A stretch of DNA of 64,000 nt. Origin: Methyloglobulus sp. (lineage in GTDB: Bacteria > Pseudomonadota > Gammaproteobacteria > Methylococcales > Methylomonadaceae). Of this stretch, positions 55,100 to 63,880 are shown piece after piece. How positions within the stretch are numbered: position 1 is the first letter of the stretch; each line of letters begins with the position of its first letter. The position numbers were made by a program, and so were the translations under genes. The notes beneath the pieces were generated by a model. That model was given only the letters and a program-made list of their open reading frames with translations, ran no database searches and was not told the origin of the DNA. The stretch is from contig JABFQX010000020.1 in assembly GCA_013141505.1 (NCBI GenBank), forward strand, positions 24,827-88,826, written 5' to 3'.

Positions 55100-56222
55100 A
55101 ACTCGCCGTGAGCAGTTCCACGCCCCAAATGTGGTTGAGCGCTTGCTTAGCAAGCTGCATATTGATATTCCGTTGTTTTTATGTTTGTTGATTATCTCGT
55201 TGCTGAGCTTCGTCATACTTTACAGCGCTGGCAGCCAGGATATAGATTTGATAATTCGACAAGCGTTACGGGTAGGCTTGGCCTTCTTGCTTATGGTCGT
55301 GCTGGCGCATATCGATCCCTACCAGTTCAAGCATTTTTCGGCGGTCTTATTTGGTATTGGCATTATCTTGCTTATCGCAGTATTTCTCATGGGATACACA
55401 GGAAAAGGCGCGACGCGTTGGTTGGATCTCGGGTTTTTTCGCTTCCAGCCATCAGAAATGCTCAAAATTACCACACCGATGATGATTGCCTGGTATCTCG
55501 CCGATCATGCCTTACCGCCCAGACCCATGCAGCTTTTGATTGCAGGTGTGCTCATCATTATTCCTACGCTACTCATTGCCAAACAACCTGATTTGGGGAC
55601 GGCGATTTTGGTGGCAAGTTCAGGTGCTGCCGTGTTGTTTTTTGCTGGCTTGTCTTGGCGTTTTCTGCTGGCTATTTTTGCGTCCCTGTCAGCGTTTACG
55701 CCTATCTTATGGAATTATTTACTACATGATTATCAAAGGGCACGAATCATAACCCTGTTGAATCCTGAAGCCGACCCATTAGGTAACGGCTATCATATTA
55801 TCCAATCAAAAATTGCCATCGGTTCCGGTGGCGTTTATGGCAAAGGTTGGTTGGGCAGCAAGCAGTCAGAATTGGAGTTTTTGCCGGAAAGCTCCACAGA
55901 TTTCATTTTTGCGGTTTTTGCTGAGGAATTTGGCCTGTTTGGCTGTCTTGGTCTGTTGACACTCTATCTTCTGGTGATTGGTCGTTGTCTTTATATCGCG
56001 TCGCAAGCTCAGGATACTTACAGCCGCTTGCTGGCAAGCAGTCTCGCGTTCACTTTTTTCGTCTATGTATTTGTCAATATTGGCATGGTGATTGGCATTC
56101 TGCCTGTCGTTGGTGTTCCATTGCCCATGATTAGTTACGGGGGGACTTCGATTGTCACCTTGCTGGCTGGTTTTGGTATCCTGATGTCCATACAAACCCA
56201 TAAAAAATTTATTCCTGGTTGA
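55089..56222 (+). CDS. rodA: Peptidoglycan glycosyltransferase RodA
   Basis: SEDS-family polymerase that makes glycan strands during elongation, paired with PBP2. The 377 residues have ten helices. Landmarks include DLGTAILVASSGAAVLFFAG, the region around NPEADPLGNGYHIIQSKIAI, FLPESSTDFIFAVFAEEFG and the closing GVPLPMISYGGTSIVTLL. The start overlaps mrdA. Confidence 0.98.
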   Translation: MNIETRREQFHAPNVVERLLSKLHIDIPLFLCLLIISLLSFVILYSAGSQDIDLIIRQALRVGLAFLLMVVLAHIDPYQFKHFSAVLFGIGIILLIAVFLMGYTGKGATRWLDLGFFRFQPSEMLKITTPMMIAWYLADHALPPRPMQLLIAGVLIIIPTLLIAKQPDLGTAILVASSGAAVLFFAGLSWRFLLAIFASLSAFTPILWNYLLHDYQRARIITLLNPEADPLGNGYHIIQSKIAIGSGGVYGKGWLGSKQSELEFLPESSTDFIFAVFAEEFGLFGCLGLLTLYLLVIGRCLYIASQAQDTYSRLLASSLAFTFFVYVFVNIGMVIGILPVVGVPLPMISYGGTSIVTLLAGFGILMSIQTHKKFIPG

Positions 56223-56227
56223 AGATC

Positions 56228-57271
56228 ATGAAACATATAACCGTATCATTTCGCCTATCCATTATTGTTCTTTGTCTTGCCATTCAGTCTTGTGCAAGTG
56301 TCGTCAGGGATCAGGAGGCCGTCAATGGCTTTGTTAAGCAAATGGTTGTAAAGCATCAGTTTAACGAGGCCGCACTGGCTGAGTTACTGGGCAAAGTAGA
56401 GATTAAAGAAGACATTATCAAAAAAATATCTTCGCCGTCAGAAGGGTTGCCTTGGTATAAATATCGGAAAATATTCATGACAGAGGCCAGGATCAAAGGT
56501 GGCGTTCAGTTCTGGCGTGACAATGCGGTAACATTAAAAGCTGTCGAACAACAATATGGCGTGCCTGCGGAAATAATTATCGCGATTATCGGCGTAGAAA
56601 CGGCGTATGGACAACATACCGGAACTTATCGGGTTATTGATGCGTTAAGTACGCTCGCCTTTGCCTATCCGCCACGTAGCGAATTTTTTCGCAGCGAGCT
56701 GGAGCAGTTTTTATTGCTGTGCCGGGAAGAGAAGATCGATGCTTTAATCCCAACGGGTTCTTATGCCGGCGCAATGGGCATGCCTCAATTCATGCCCAGC
56801 AGTTATAGACATTATGCTGCTGATTTCAATAAAGATAATAAGCGAGATATATGGAACAATTCTAGCGATGTAATCGCCAGTATCGCCAATTACTTTGCTC
56901 AACATCATTGGCAGAAAGGATACCCTATTGCCGTACCCGTTACAGTGACCGGGGAAGGGTACAAACGGCATCTTTCGTCTAATCTTAAGCCCGACCTTAA
57001 GCCGAATTTAAGGTTGTCTGAGTTAGAATCAAATGGAATTAAAATACAGATACCGATTTTTTCAACCACAAAAGCAAAAATTATTGCTTTTGAACAAGAG
57101 CATGGCGAAGAATTATGGGCTGGTTTGAACAATTTTTATGTGATTACCCGCTACAACCGCAGTCCCTTATATGCAATGGCTGTTTATCAATTAAGCCTTG
57201 CCATTTCTAATCAAAGATTTTCCTCAAATTATGAACAAAATCATATCAATACCGTTTATTCTGGTTCTTAG
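56228..57271 (+). CDS. mltB: Lytic murein transglycosylase B
   Basis: Outer-membrane lipoprotein that cleaves peptidoglycan to 1,6-anhydro-muropeptides. The 347 residues start with a lipoprotein signal (IVLCLAIQSCAS). The catalytic Glu lies in IIGVETAYGQHTGTYRVIDA, followed by AYPPRSEFFRSELEQFL and GSYAGAMGMPQFMPSSYRHY. The ATG at 56228 is preferred over a TTG at 56219. It sits just behind rodA and overlaps rlpA. Confidence 0.95.
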   Translation: MKHITVSFRLSIIVLCLAIQSCASVVRDQEAVNGFVKQMVVKHQFNEAALAELLGKVEIKEDIIKKISSPSEGLPWYKYRKIFMTEARIKGGVQFWRDNAVTLKAVEQQYGVPAEIIIAIIGVETAYGQHTGTYRVIDALSTLAFAYPPRSEFFRSELEQFLLLCREEKIDALIPTGSYAGAMGMPQFMPSSYRHYAADFNKDNKRDIWNNSSDVIASIANYFAQHHWQKGYPIAVPVTVTGEGYKRHLSSNLKPDLKPNLRLSELESNGIKIQIPIFSTTKAKIIAFEQEHGEELWAGLNNFYVITRYNRSPLYAMAVYQLSLAISNQRFSSNYEQNHINTVYSGS

Positions 57272-58091
57272 TGGTTGTTCCACGAGTCAAATAAAAACCA
57301 GCGAAGTACCTGCCCAACCACATGCTGTTCATCAGCAGGTTTCTGTGGCAAAACCAAGTTTACCGCACAACGTCTATATGCCACCAGTGAGTAGGCAGCA
57401 CATCGTAATAAGCTCGATTAATCCATCTTCAGAGATTAAAACAGACACAGATGAGCTTAACAAAGTCGATTCTGCTGAATACGAAAGTTTTCTTCCTCGT
57501 ATTGCCAGCTATATTAAGAAAGGCGTAGCATCTTGGTACGGCCCTGGGTTCCATGGTAGAAAAACCGCTACCGGCGAAGTATTTGATATGTATGAAATGA
57601 CTGCCGCCCACAAAACCTTGCCGATCCCGTCCTATGCACAGGTCACCAACCTGGAAAACAACAAAACCGTTATCGTTAAAATTAACGACAGGGGGCCTTT
57701 TGTGGGTAACAGGTTATTGGATTTATCGTATGCCGCTGCGAAAAAATTGGGCATTCAGCAAGAAGGCACTGGCAAGGTCGAGATAAAAGCAATCACTCCG
57801 CTGCAAGCATTGCCGCAAATCCAAAAAACTGCTGAAAGCCAAAACAAGAAAGTTTATTTGCAAGTGGGTAATTTTGGCAGCCAAAGAAAAGCGTTAAAAC
57901 TTCAAGATAAAATTGCCTCCCATAATTTACCAGAACCAACAATCATTGCTTCCTCACACAAAAGCAACAAATCCTACAAAGTACAAATGGGGCCCATAAA
58001 ATCCTCAGACGGTGCTAAAAACCTGAGTTATCAATTGGCTAAATTGGGCATAAAAGACCCGCAATTTGTCACTGCAAGCAGGGAAAACTAA
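57231..58091 (+). CDS. rlpA: Septal-ring lytic transglycosylase RlpA
   Basis: Lipoprotein acting on glycan strands, commonly at the septum. The 286 residues have the lipobox VLSGC, the double-psi beta-barrel (GVASWYGPGFHGRKTATGE, MTAAHKTLPIPSYAQVTNL, NDRGPFVGNRLLDLSYAAA) and a C-terminal SPOR domain (about 215-285) that binds denuded glycan. The ATG at 57231 gives a proper lipoprotein signal and lies inside the end of mltB (41-base overlap). The frame's earlier ATG at 57198 would bury the signal. Confidence 0.95.
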   Translation: MNKIISIPFILVLSGCSTSQIKTSEVPAQPHAVHQQVSVAKPSLPHNVYMPPVSRQHIVISSINPSSEIKTDTDELNKVDSAEYESFLPRIASYIKKGVASWYGPGFHGRKTATGEVFDMYEMTAAHKTLPIPSYAQVTNLENNKTVIVKINDRGPFVGNRLLDLSYAAAKKLGIQQEGTGKVEIKAITPLQALPQIQKTAESQNKKVYLQVGNFGSQRKALKLQDKIASHNLPEPTIIASSHKSNKSYKVQMGPIKSSDGAKNLSYQLAKLGIKDPQFVTASREN

Positions 58092-58106
58092 CGAACGCGT
58101 GATACA

Positions 58107-58140
58107 ATTGGGCATGTTCTTAATTGAAACCATGCCCAAT
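58107..58140 (+). promoter_or_regulatory. Hairpin immediately before the dacA start
   Basis: ATTGGGCATG and CATGCCCAAT arms (10 bases, perfect) around a 14-base loop end two bases before the dacA ATG, where a ribosome binding site should be. TG-A-TACAAT (58101-58108) is a possible extended -10 at its left edge. It may limit dacA translation or serve as a terminator-like separator from rlpA. Confidence 0.5.
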
Positions 58141-58142
58141 AA

Positions 58143-59315
58143 ATGACTTATTTGAAAAGTTCCCCCAGCCATCGTTTTTTACTTCTATTTTTACTTTTAG
58201 CATTTGGAAATGCAGGCGCTGAAGAAGCGGAGATCGTTACTCCAGCAGCGCCGACCATTGCTGCCAGCAGTTACATCCTGCAAGACCACAACACGGGAAA
58301 AGTTCTCGCCGAGAACAACGCTGATGTCAAACTAGCGCCCGCCAGCCTCACCAAAATATTGACCGTTTACGTTGTTTTCAATGAAATCAAAAATGGTCAC
58401 CTGAAATTGGACGATAAGGTAACTATAAGCCAGAACGCCTGGAAAACCGAAGGTTCCAAAATGTTTGTCCAGGTCAATGACCAGGTCAATGTTGAAGATT
58501 TGCTCAAAGGTGTCATTATCCAATCAGGTAACGATGCCAGTGTTGCACTGGCTGAACACGTAGCAGGCAATGAAGCGACATTCGCGGAATTAATGAATCA
58601 ACATGCCTCCCGTTTGGGTATGGTGAATAGCCATTTTGAAAACAGTGATGGCCTGCCTAGTGATGGACATTACACCTCGGCAAGGGATCTCGCCATCCTG
58701 ACCACCGCGTTAATCAGGGAGTTTCCAGATTATTACCCTTGGTTTTCCCAAAAAGAATTTACCTACAACAAGATTACCCAGCAAAACCGCAATCTGTTGC
58801 TGGGTCGCGATGAATCGGTCGATGGCGTAAAAACCGGGCACACCGAGGAAGCTGGCTATTGCCTGGTTGCCTCTGCGCTGCGTGAAGGAATGCGACTGAT
58901 TTCAGTGGTCATGGGTACGGCAAGTATGAATGCCAGGGCCAACGAAAATCAAACCTTGCTGAATTATGGCTTCCGTTTTTTCGAATCAAAACGACTCTAT
59001 GAGGGCAAGAAGCCTATACAAGAAGTCAGGATATGGAAAGGCGAAACCGAAAATCTGCAACTCGGCTTAGCTGAAGATGTTTACGCCACGGTATCTCGAC
59101 GTCAACAAAATGACCTGAAAACAACAATAACCGTTGATAAACACATCATTGCGCCGGTAAAAGTCGGTGATAAATTGGGTTCTGTAACGGTGACACAAAA
59201 AGACAAAACAGTTGCCGTCAAAGACTTGGTGGCATTGCAAAACATCGAAAAGGGCGGCATATTCAGGCGGCTTTATGACAGTGCCTTGATGATGATGAGG
59301 AAAAATGATGAATGA
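58143..59315 (+). CDS. dacA: D-alanyl-D-alanine carboxypeptidase (PBP5/6 family)
   Basis: Trims the terminal D-Ala from peptidoglycan stem peptides. The 390 residues have a signal peptide (FLLLFLLLAFGNAGA), S68-x-x-K71 in ASLTKILT, S128-G-N130 in QSGNDASVAL, K230-T-G in GVKTGHTEEAGYC and a C-terminal beta-domain. The end (about 370-390) forms an amphipathic membrane anchor (GGIFRRLYDSALMMMRK). The start codon is preceded by a hairpin and no clear Shine-Dalgarno. It overlaps dat by 11 bases. Confidence 0.95.
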   Translation: MTYLKSSPSHRFLLLFLLLAFGNAGAEEAEIVTPAAPTIAASSYILQDHNTGKVLAENNADVKLAPASLTKILTVYVVFNEIKNGHLKLDDKVTISQNAWKTEGSKMFVQVNDQVNVEDLLKGVIIQSGNDASVALAEHVAGNEATFAELMNQHASRLGMVNSHFENSDGLPSDGHYTSARDLAILTTALIREFPDYYPWFSQKEFTYNKITQQNRNLLLGRDESVDGVKTGHTEEAGYCLVASALREGMRLISVVMGTASMNARANENQTLLNYGFRFFESKRLYEGKKPIQEVRIWKGETENLQLGLAEDVYATVSRRQQNDLKTTITVDKHIIAPVKVGDKLGSVTVTQKDKTVAVKDLVALQNIEKGGIFRRLYDSALMMMRKNDE

Positions 59316-60147
59316 TATTGTTTATCTGAATGGCGAGTACTTGCCGCTCTCCGAAGCCAAAATTTCGGTGATGGACAGGGGGTTTTTGTTTGGTGATGGT
59401 GTTTATGAAGTCATTCCGGCCTATTCAGGCAAGTTGTTCCGTCTGGGAAACCACCTCGAACGCCTTGACAATAGCCTGAAAGCGATCCGCTTACAAAACC
59501 CGCATAGCCATGAACAATGGCGAGAACTTTTGACAAAGTTGCTCAAAGAAGGCATCGACCAATCGGTATACCTGCAAATTACCCGTGGCGCTGCACCTAA
59601 AAGAGACCATGCCTTTCCCAAGGAAGTTAACCCGACTGTATTTGTCATGGTGTCAAATATCAACCCGCATACCGATGAGGGTGTTGGTCTAAAAGCCATC
59701 AGCATGGAAGACAGTCGCTGGAAACTGTGCGACACCAAGGCGATTACTTTGTTGGCAAACGTCCTGCTCAGGCAGGCTGCTGTCGATAATGGTTGTGTTG
59801 AAGCTATCTTATTTAAAGAAGGCTACTTGACCGAAGGTGCGGCCAGCAATGTATTTGCCGTCATTGACGGTGTGTTAATGACACCACCGAAAAGCCCTGC
59901 CATTTTGCCAGGAATTACGAGAGATGTTATTTTGGAAATCGCCAGAAAAAACAATATTCCTTGCAGCGAACAAGCGATTTCAGTCGATGAACTAAAAAAA
60001 GCTAGCGAAATATGGATCACCAGTTCAACCCGCGAGATTATTCCAATTGTCGATCTAGATGGTAAAACGGTCGGCACTGGCAAGCCCGGTGAGGTCTGGA
60101 AGGCCTTGTTCAAACTTTTTCAAGCCCATAAGCAATCTTTAGCATGA
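59305..60147 (+). CDS. dat: D-amino-acid aminotransferase (PLP class IV)
   Basis: PLP enzyme that interconverts D-alanine and D-glutamate with their 2-oxo acids, a supply route for peptidoglycan precursors. The 280 residues have NGEYLPLSEAKISVMDRGF, FGDGVYEVIPAYSGKLFRL, the PLP lysine in CDTKAITLLANVLLRQ, and TEGAASNVFAVIDG. Class IV includes branched-chain aminotransferase and ADC lyase, but the DRGFLFGDGVYEV start and the dacA context favour the D-amino-acid enzyme. The start overlaps dacA and the stop overlaps ybeD. Confidence 0.92.
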   Translation: MMNDIVYLNGEYLPLSEAKISVMDRGFLFGDGVYEVIPAYSGKLFRLGNHLERLDNSLKAIRLQNPHSHEQWRELLTKLLKEGIDQSVYLQITRGAAPKRDHAFPKEVNPTVFVMVSNINPHTDEGVGLKAISMEDSRWKLCDTKAITLLANVLLRQAAVDNGCVEAILFKEGYLTEGAASNVFAVIDGVLMTPPKSPAILPGITRDVILEIARKNNIPCSEQAISVDELKKASEIWITSSTREIIPIVDLDGKTVGTGKPGEVWKALFKLFQAHKQSLA

Positions 60148-60407
60148 GCGATGACACTTTATTGGAGTTTCCCTGTGACTTTGCGATCAAAGCCATGGGT
60201 AAAAGCGATCTTGAATTTGATCTGTTGGTGGTTGAGATCGTCAGTCGTCATGCTCCCGACCTAAATCAAAATGCAGTCACCACCCGGCCCAGCAAAGACG
60301 GCAATTATCTGGCTGTAACGGTAAAGATACAGGCGACCAGCAAAGCACAATTGGACGCCATCTACCAAGATTTAACCGATCATCCGCATGTGTTAATGGC
60401 GCTGTAA
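60144..60407 (+). CDS. ybeD: YbeD/DUF493 family regulator-like protein
   Basis: An 87-residue protein with the DUF493 fold (ACT-like): LLEFPCDFAIKAMGKSDLEF, VTVKIQATSKAQLDAIYQDL and the closing HPHVLMAL. In many gammaproteobacteria it sits between dacA and lipB-lipA; here the lipoate genes are absent and the run ends. It overlaps dat by ATGA. The function is not established. Confidence 0.95.
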   Translation: MSDDTLLEFPCDFAIKAMGKSDLEFDLLVVEIVSRHAPDLNQNAVTTRPSKDGNYLAVTVKIQATSKAQLDAIYQDLTDHPHVLMAL

Positions 60408-60502
60408 GCCACAACACATGAGCCACGCACGGGTTGATAAGCCAGAGCTCTTAAAATAACGTCCTTTTGTAGCAGGCCAAATAACCTTTTTATACAGGCC
60501 AA

Positions 60503-61873
60503 TCAGGTGACTATACGATAGCACGGGGAATATTTTTTACCCGGTAGCTTCATGCGGTGTTGCTCGACAAATGAAGCCAGCAAGTTATCCATTAAGTGCA
60601 TTATGCGGCTGTCGCCGTGAATTTCAAAATGACCGTGTTGTTCGATGGCACGTATCCCGGTATCTTTCACATTGCCTGCAACAATGCCAGAAAAGGCACG
60701 GCGCAGGTTAGCGGCAAGCAGATGTTTTTCTTGGTCGCTGTGCAAGGCCAGTGCTTGCATGCTGTCATGGGTAGGGTTGAAAGGTTCTTGAAAAATCGGG
60801 TCAATCGCAAGTAACCAGTTGAAATAATAGGCATCACCATGTTCTTTACGAAATGCTCGGACTTGGCTGATACCTGACTGCATTTCACGGGCGACCTGTT
60901 CAGGGTCGTCAATAACAATCTGATACCTTCGCTGAGCTTCTTTACCTAATGTAGCGGAGATAAACAGGTCGATTTGCTCGAAGTAGGCTTTTGCGCTGGC
61001 AGGGCCGGAAAAAATAACCGGAAACGGCATGTCTTTATTGTCCGGGTGAAGCAGAATCCCTAATATGTAGAGGATTTCTTCGGCGGTGCCAGCGCCGCCT
61101 GGAAAAACGACTATGCCATGTCCGGTACGGACAAAGGCTTCCAGGCGCTTTTCAATATCCGGTAAAATGACCAAATCATTGACGATAGGGTTGGGCGATT
61201 CCGCCGCAATAATGCCAGGTTCGGTAATGCCAAGGTACTGGCCGTTCTTGATACGTTGTTTGGCATGACCGATAGTCGCGCCCTTCATGGGGCCTTTCAT
61301 GGCACCGGGGCCGCAACCGGTGCAAATATCCAGTCCTCGTAACCCTAGTTCATGACCGACTTGCTTAGTGTATTCGTACTCTTTGCGGCTGATGGAGTGT
61401 CCACCCCAGCAGACCACCAGTTTGGGATTGGTCATCGGACGCAAGATATTGGCGTTGCGGAGGATGTGAAAAACAGCATTGGTCATGCCATGGGAGCTTT
61501 CAAGGTCGAAATTAGGATTATTGTTGATTTCGTCGTTAACGTAGATGATGTCTCGTACCACGGCAAACAGGTGTTCGTTAATACCCTTAATCATGTGGTT
61601 ATCGACAAAGGCTTGTGCCGGGGCGTTTTTCAGTTCCAGCTTGATACCACGCTGTTCCTGGACTACACGAATGGCAAAATTAGGGTAACGCTCCAGTAGT
61701 TCCTTGCCATCATCCATGGTGCTTCCGCAGTTTAAAACCGCTAGCGCACAGTTACGAAAGGTCTGGTAGAGGCCACCTTGACTGCTGTCGAGCAATTTGT
61801 TGACTTCTTGCCTGGACAATACGTCCAGCCTGCCATCCGGGGTTATTTGTGCATCTACTACGTCGTGTTTCAT
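60503..61873 (-). CDS. ppnN: Nucleotide 5'-monophosphate nucleosidase PpnN (LOG family)
   Basis: Cleaves nucleoside monophosphates to base and ribose 5-phosphate; the E. coli enzyme is stimulated by (p)ppGpp. The 456 residues match the long YgdH type: an N-terminal domain (MKHDVVDAQITPDGRLDVLS), the LOG core with CTGCGPGAMKGPMKGA and VFPGGAGTAEEILYILG, and a C-terminal domain. It is a single gene, convergent with ybeD. Confidence 0.95.
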   Translation of the reverse strand: MKHDVVDAQITPDGRLDVLSRQEVNKLLDSSQGGLYQTFRNCALAVLNCGSTMDDGKELLERYPNFAIRVVQEQRGIKLELKNAPAQAFVDNHMIKGINEHLFAVVRDIIYVNDEINNNPNFDLESSHGMTNAVFHILRNANILRPMTNPKLVVCWGGHSISRKEYEYTKQVGHELGLRGLDICTGCGPGAMKGPMKGATIGHAKQRIKNGQYLGITEPGIIAAESPNPIVNDLVILPDIEKRLEAFVRTGHGIVVFPGGAGTAEEILYILGILLHPDNKDMPFPVIFSGPASAKAYFEQIDLFISATLGKEAQRRYQIVIDDPEQVAREMQSGISQVRAFRKEHGDAYYFNWLLAIDPIFQEPFNPTHDSMQALALHSDQEKHLLAANLRRAFSGIVAGNVKDTGIRAIEQHGHFEIHGDSRIMHLMDNLLASFVEQHRMKLPGKKYSPCYRIVT

Positions 61874-61909
61874 AATTATGGGTTGCGGGGCATTAATTCG
61901 GTGCTGTGA

Positions 61910-62599
61910 TTACCGTTTGAATCCTGAGAGATCAATCTGGGCAAAGCTAGTAACTTGTTGATGTTCAACTTGGGCATCTGGTTCCTGGTCGCGAACTAAC
62001 CAGATGGTTAGATAACCGGCTGTTTTAGCTGCATCCAATTCTGCCTTAATGTCCGACAGGAATAAGATGTTGGGGGGAGGATAGCCGATGTGTTCGGCAA
62101 TATTATGGTAAGAATCGACCTCTTTTTTGCCGCCGATATGGGTATCAAAAAAGCCGGAAAATAAGGGTATCAAATCACCGGAATCGGTATGTCCAAACAA
62201 GAGTTTTTGCGCCAATACCGAGCCAGACGAATAGACATACAAAGCAATGCCTTGAGCATTCCAGGCTTTCAGGTTGTCTATGGCATCCTGGTAAAGGTGG
62301 CCTTTGAAATCACCTTGGCGGTAACCGGCTTCCCATATCAAACCTTGTAAGGCTTTCAGCGGGGTGATTTTCTTGTCTTCATCAAGCCATTGGATAAGCA
62401 GGGTGATAGCGTCTTCCGTATCCAGTTTGGCATTAGCTTCTTCGCAGGTATCGGATAATAATTGCTGAACGTAAGGCTCATTGATATTTTGCCTGATGTA
62501 ATCGGGCAATTTCGCACGCGCATAAGGAAACAGGATGTCTTTAACAAACGACAATGAAGATGTCGTGCCTTCAATATCGGTGACAATGGCTTTAATCAT
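61910..62599 (-). CDS. mtnC: Enolase-phosphatase E1 (methionine salvage)
   Basis: HAD-type enzyme that enolises and dephosphorylates 2,3-diketo-5-methylthiopentyl-1-phosphate to the acireductone. The 229 residues show TDIEGTTSSLSFVKDILFPY (Mg-binding DxE motif), YVYSSGSVLAQKLLFGH and ILFLSDIKAELDAAKTAG. It overlaps mtnD by four bases. It is the last gene of mtnB-mtnD-mtnC. Confidence 0.97.
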   Translation of the reverse strand: MIKAIVTDIEGTTSSLSFVKDILFPYARAKLPDYIRQNINEPYVQQLLSDTCEEANAKLDTEDAITLLIQWLDEDKKITPLKALQGLIWEAGYRQGDFKGHLYQDAIDNLKAWNAQGIALYVYSSGSVLAQKLLFGHTDSGDLIPLFSGFFDTHIGGKKEVDSYHNIAEHIGYPPPNILFLSDIKAELDAAKTAGYLTIWLVRDQEPDAQVEHQQVTSFAQIDLSGFKR

Positions 62600-63168
62600 T
62601 TCAGCTCAGCCGCCATTTCGGCGAAAATTTCATCAAAAGTGGGGAAGGCTTTGGCGATATCGCTACCAGTGAATCGGGCTACCCAGCCCTCTTGGGTCGT
62701 AAACAGGCGGATGGCCTTGAAGTTGGGGTTCTCCCCCATATCAAACCAGTGCGTAGTATGGTCAGGAACGCTGATAAGATCGCCTTTTGCACATAAAACG
62801 CCGTACACTTTATTGCCAACATGTAAATAAAACAGGCCGCAGCCATCGATGAAAAATCGCACTTCAAAATCATCGTGAGTATGTTCAGCCAGAAATTTAT
62901 TTCGGAATTCGGCTTTTTGGGGGTGGTCTGGGCTAAGGTTTATAACATCCACGGATTGAAAAGCGTAAGTTCGCTTTAGGTTATCAACAGATTCCTGATA
63001 AGCGGCAATTATAGTGGCTTGATCGGCATCGGTAGTCAGTTCGCGGTTCGCTGTCCAGCGTTCAAACTTGACTCCAATTATTGCAAGTTCTCGTGCTATG
63101 TCAGCAAAATCAGTGTAACGCATGCCTTGCTGTGGTTGGTCGTCTGGGTAAATAGTCAATAAGCTCAT
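62596..63168 (-). CDS. mtnD: Acireductone dioxygenase
   Basis: Cupin metalloenzyme that splits the acireductone with O2; the Fe form yields the methionine precursor, the Ni form an off-pathway product. The 190 residues have the metal ligands in EHTHDDFEVRFFIDG (two His, one Glu) and DHTTHWFDMG (His). It lies between mtnB and mtnC in a leftward operon. Confidence 0.97.
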   Translation of the reverse strand: MSLLTIYPDDQPQQGMRYTDFADIARELAIIGVKFERWTANRELTTDADQATIIAAYQESVDNLKRTYAFQSVDVINLSPDHPQKAEFRNKFLAEHTHDDFEVRFFIDGCGLFYLHVGNKVYGVLCAKGDLISVPDHTTHWFDMGENPNFKAIRLFTTQEGWVARFTGSDIAKAFPTFDEIFAEMAAELK

Positions 63169-63180
63169 GTCTAAGAAATC

Positions 63181-63801
63181 TCAAGGGTGTTTAATTTCAT
63201 GCAGGCGCAATTCACATTCAAATAGGTAATCAAGCGCTTCAAGATGGCGTAATGCCTCAGGTATGGAATCCCCCCAGGTATACACACCGTGTCCAGCAAT
63301 GATATAGCCATAGCAACCTTTAATGATATCCAGGTAGTGATCAACCTGACTGGCTAGGCGCGGAATGTTCTGGTCATTGGCAAAAATGGGTACAACAATA
63401 CGGGATTGATGAGTGGTAATGCCATGAAAGGCTTTTAATAATTCATAATCTTCCAACACCAGCATTTCAGTAAATAATCTTGAAATTAGTAGAGCATTAA
63501 TAGGATGCGGATGCAAAATCGCTCTGATAGCTGGAAATTTTTTGTACAAAGAGGTGTGCAAAACCGTTTCTGCCGAAGGCTTTTTACCGTCAAGTGAATT
63601 AGCGTGAGCATCAATCAGCATGATGTCATCAACATTTAAGCAACCTTTATGCTTGCCGGAAGTGGTAATTGCAATCGTGCCGTCTGGCAGACGCACGGAA
63701 AAGTTCCCGCTGGTTGCAGGCACCCAGCCTTTGCTGTCAATAAAGCGACCGGCAGTGCAAAGCGCTTCAGCGGCGACAATAAAATCTTGTGAATAATTCA
63801 T
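63181..63801 (-). CDS. mtnB: Methylthioribulose-1-phosphate dehydratase
   Basis: Class II aldolase-fold zinc enzyme that dehydrates methylthioribulose-1-phosphate in methionine salvage. The 206 residues contain ATSGNFSVRLPDGTIAITTS, the zinc ligands in HPHPINALLIS and a third His in AGHGVYTWGDSI. It is the first gene of mtnBDC. mtnA, mtnN/mtnP and the final aminotransferase are not in the window. Confidence 0.97.
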   Translation of the reverse strand: MNYSQDFIVAAEALCTAGRFIDSKGWVPATSGNFSVRLPDGTIAITTSGKHKGCLNVDDIMLIDAHANSLDGKKPSAETVLHTSLYKKFPAIRAILHPHPINALLISRLFTEMLVLEDYELLKAFHGITTHQSRIVVPIFANDQNIPRLASQVDHYLDIIKGCYGYIIAGHGVYTWGDSIPEALRHLEALDYLFECELRLHEIKHP

Positions 63802-63880
63802 GTCTATTGTGCTAACTACATTTGTGAGGGAGCCGAGGCGGGATTATTGCATATTCTAATTGGTTATGACCACTTAACTA

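Noticed and set aside
60408..60502. Possible terminator between ybeD and ppnN
   Set aside because: Only a short direct repeat (CAGGCCAA) was found, no stem with a T run.
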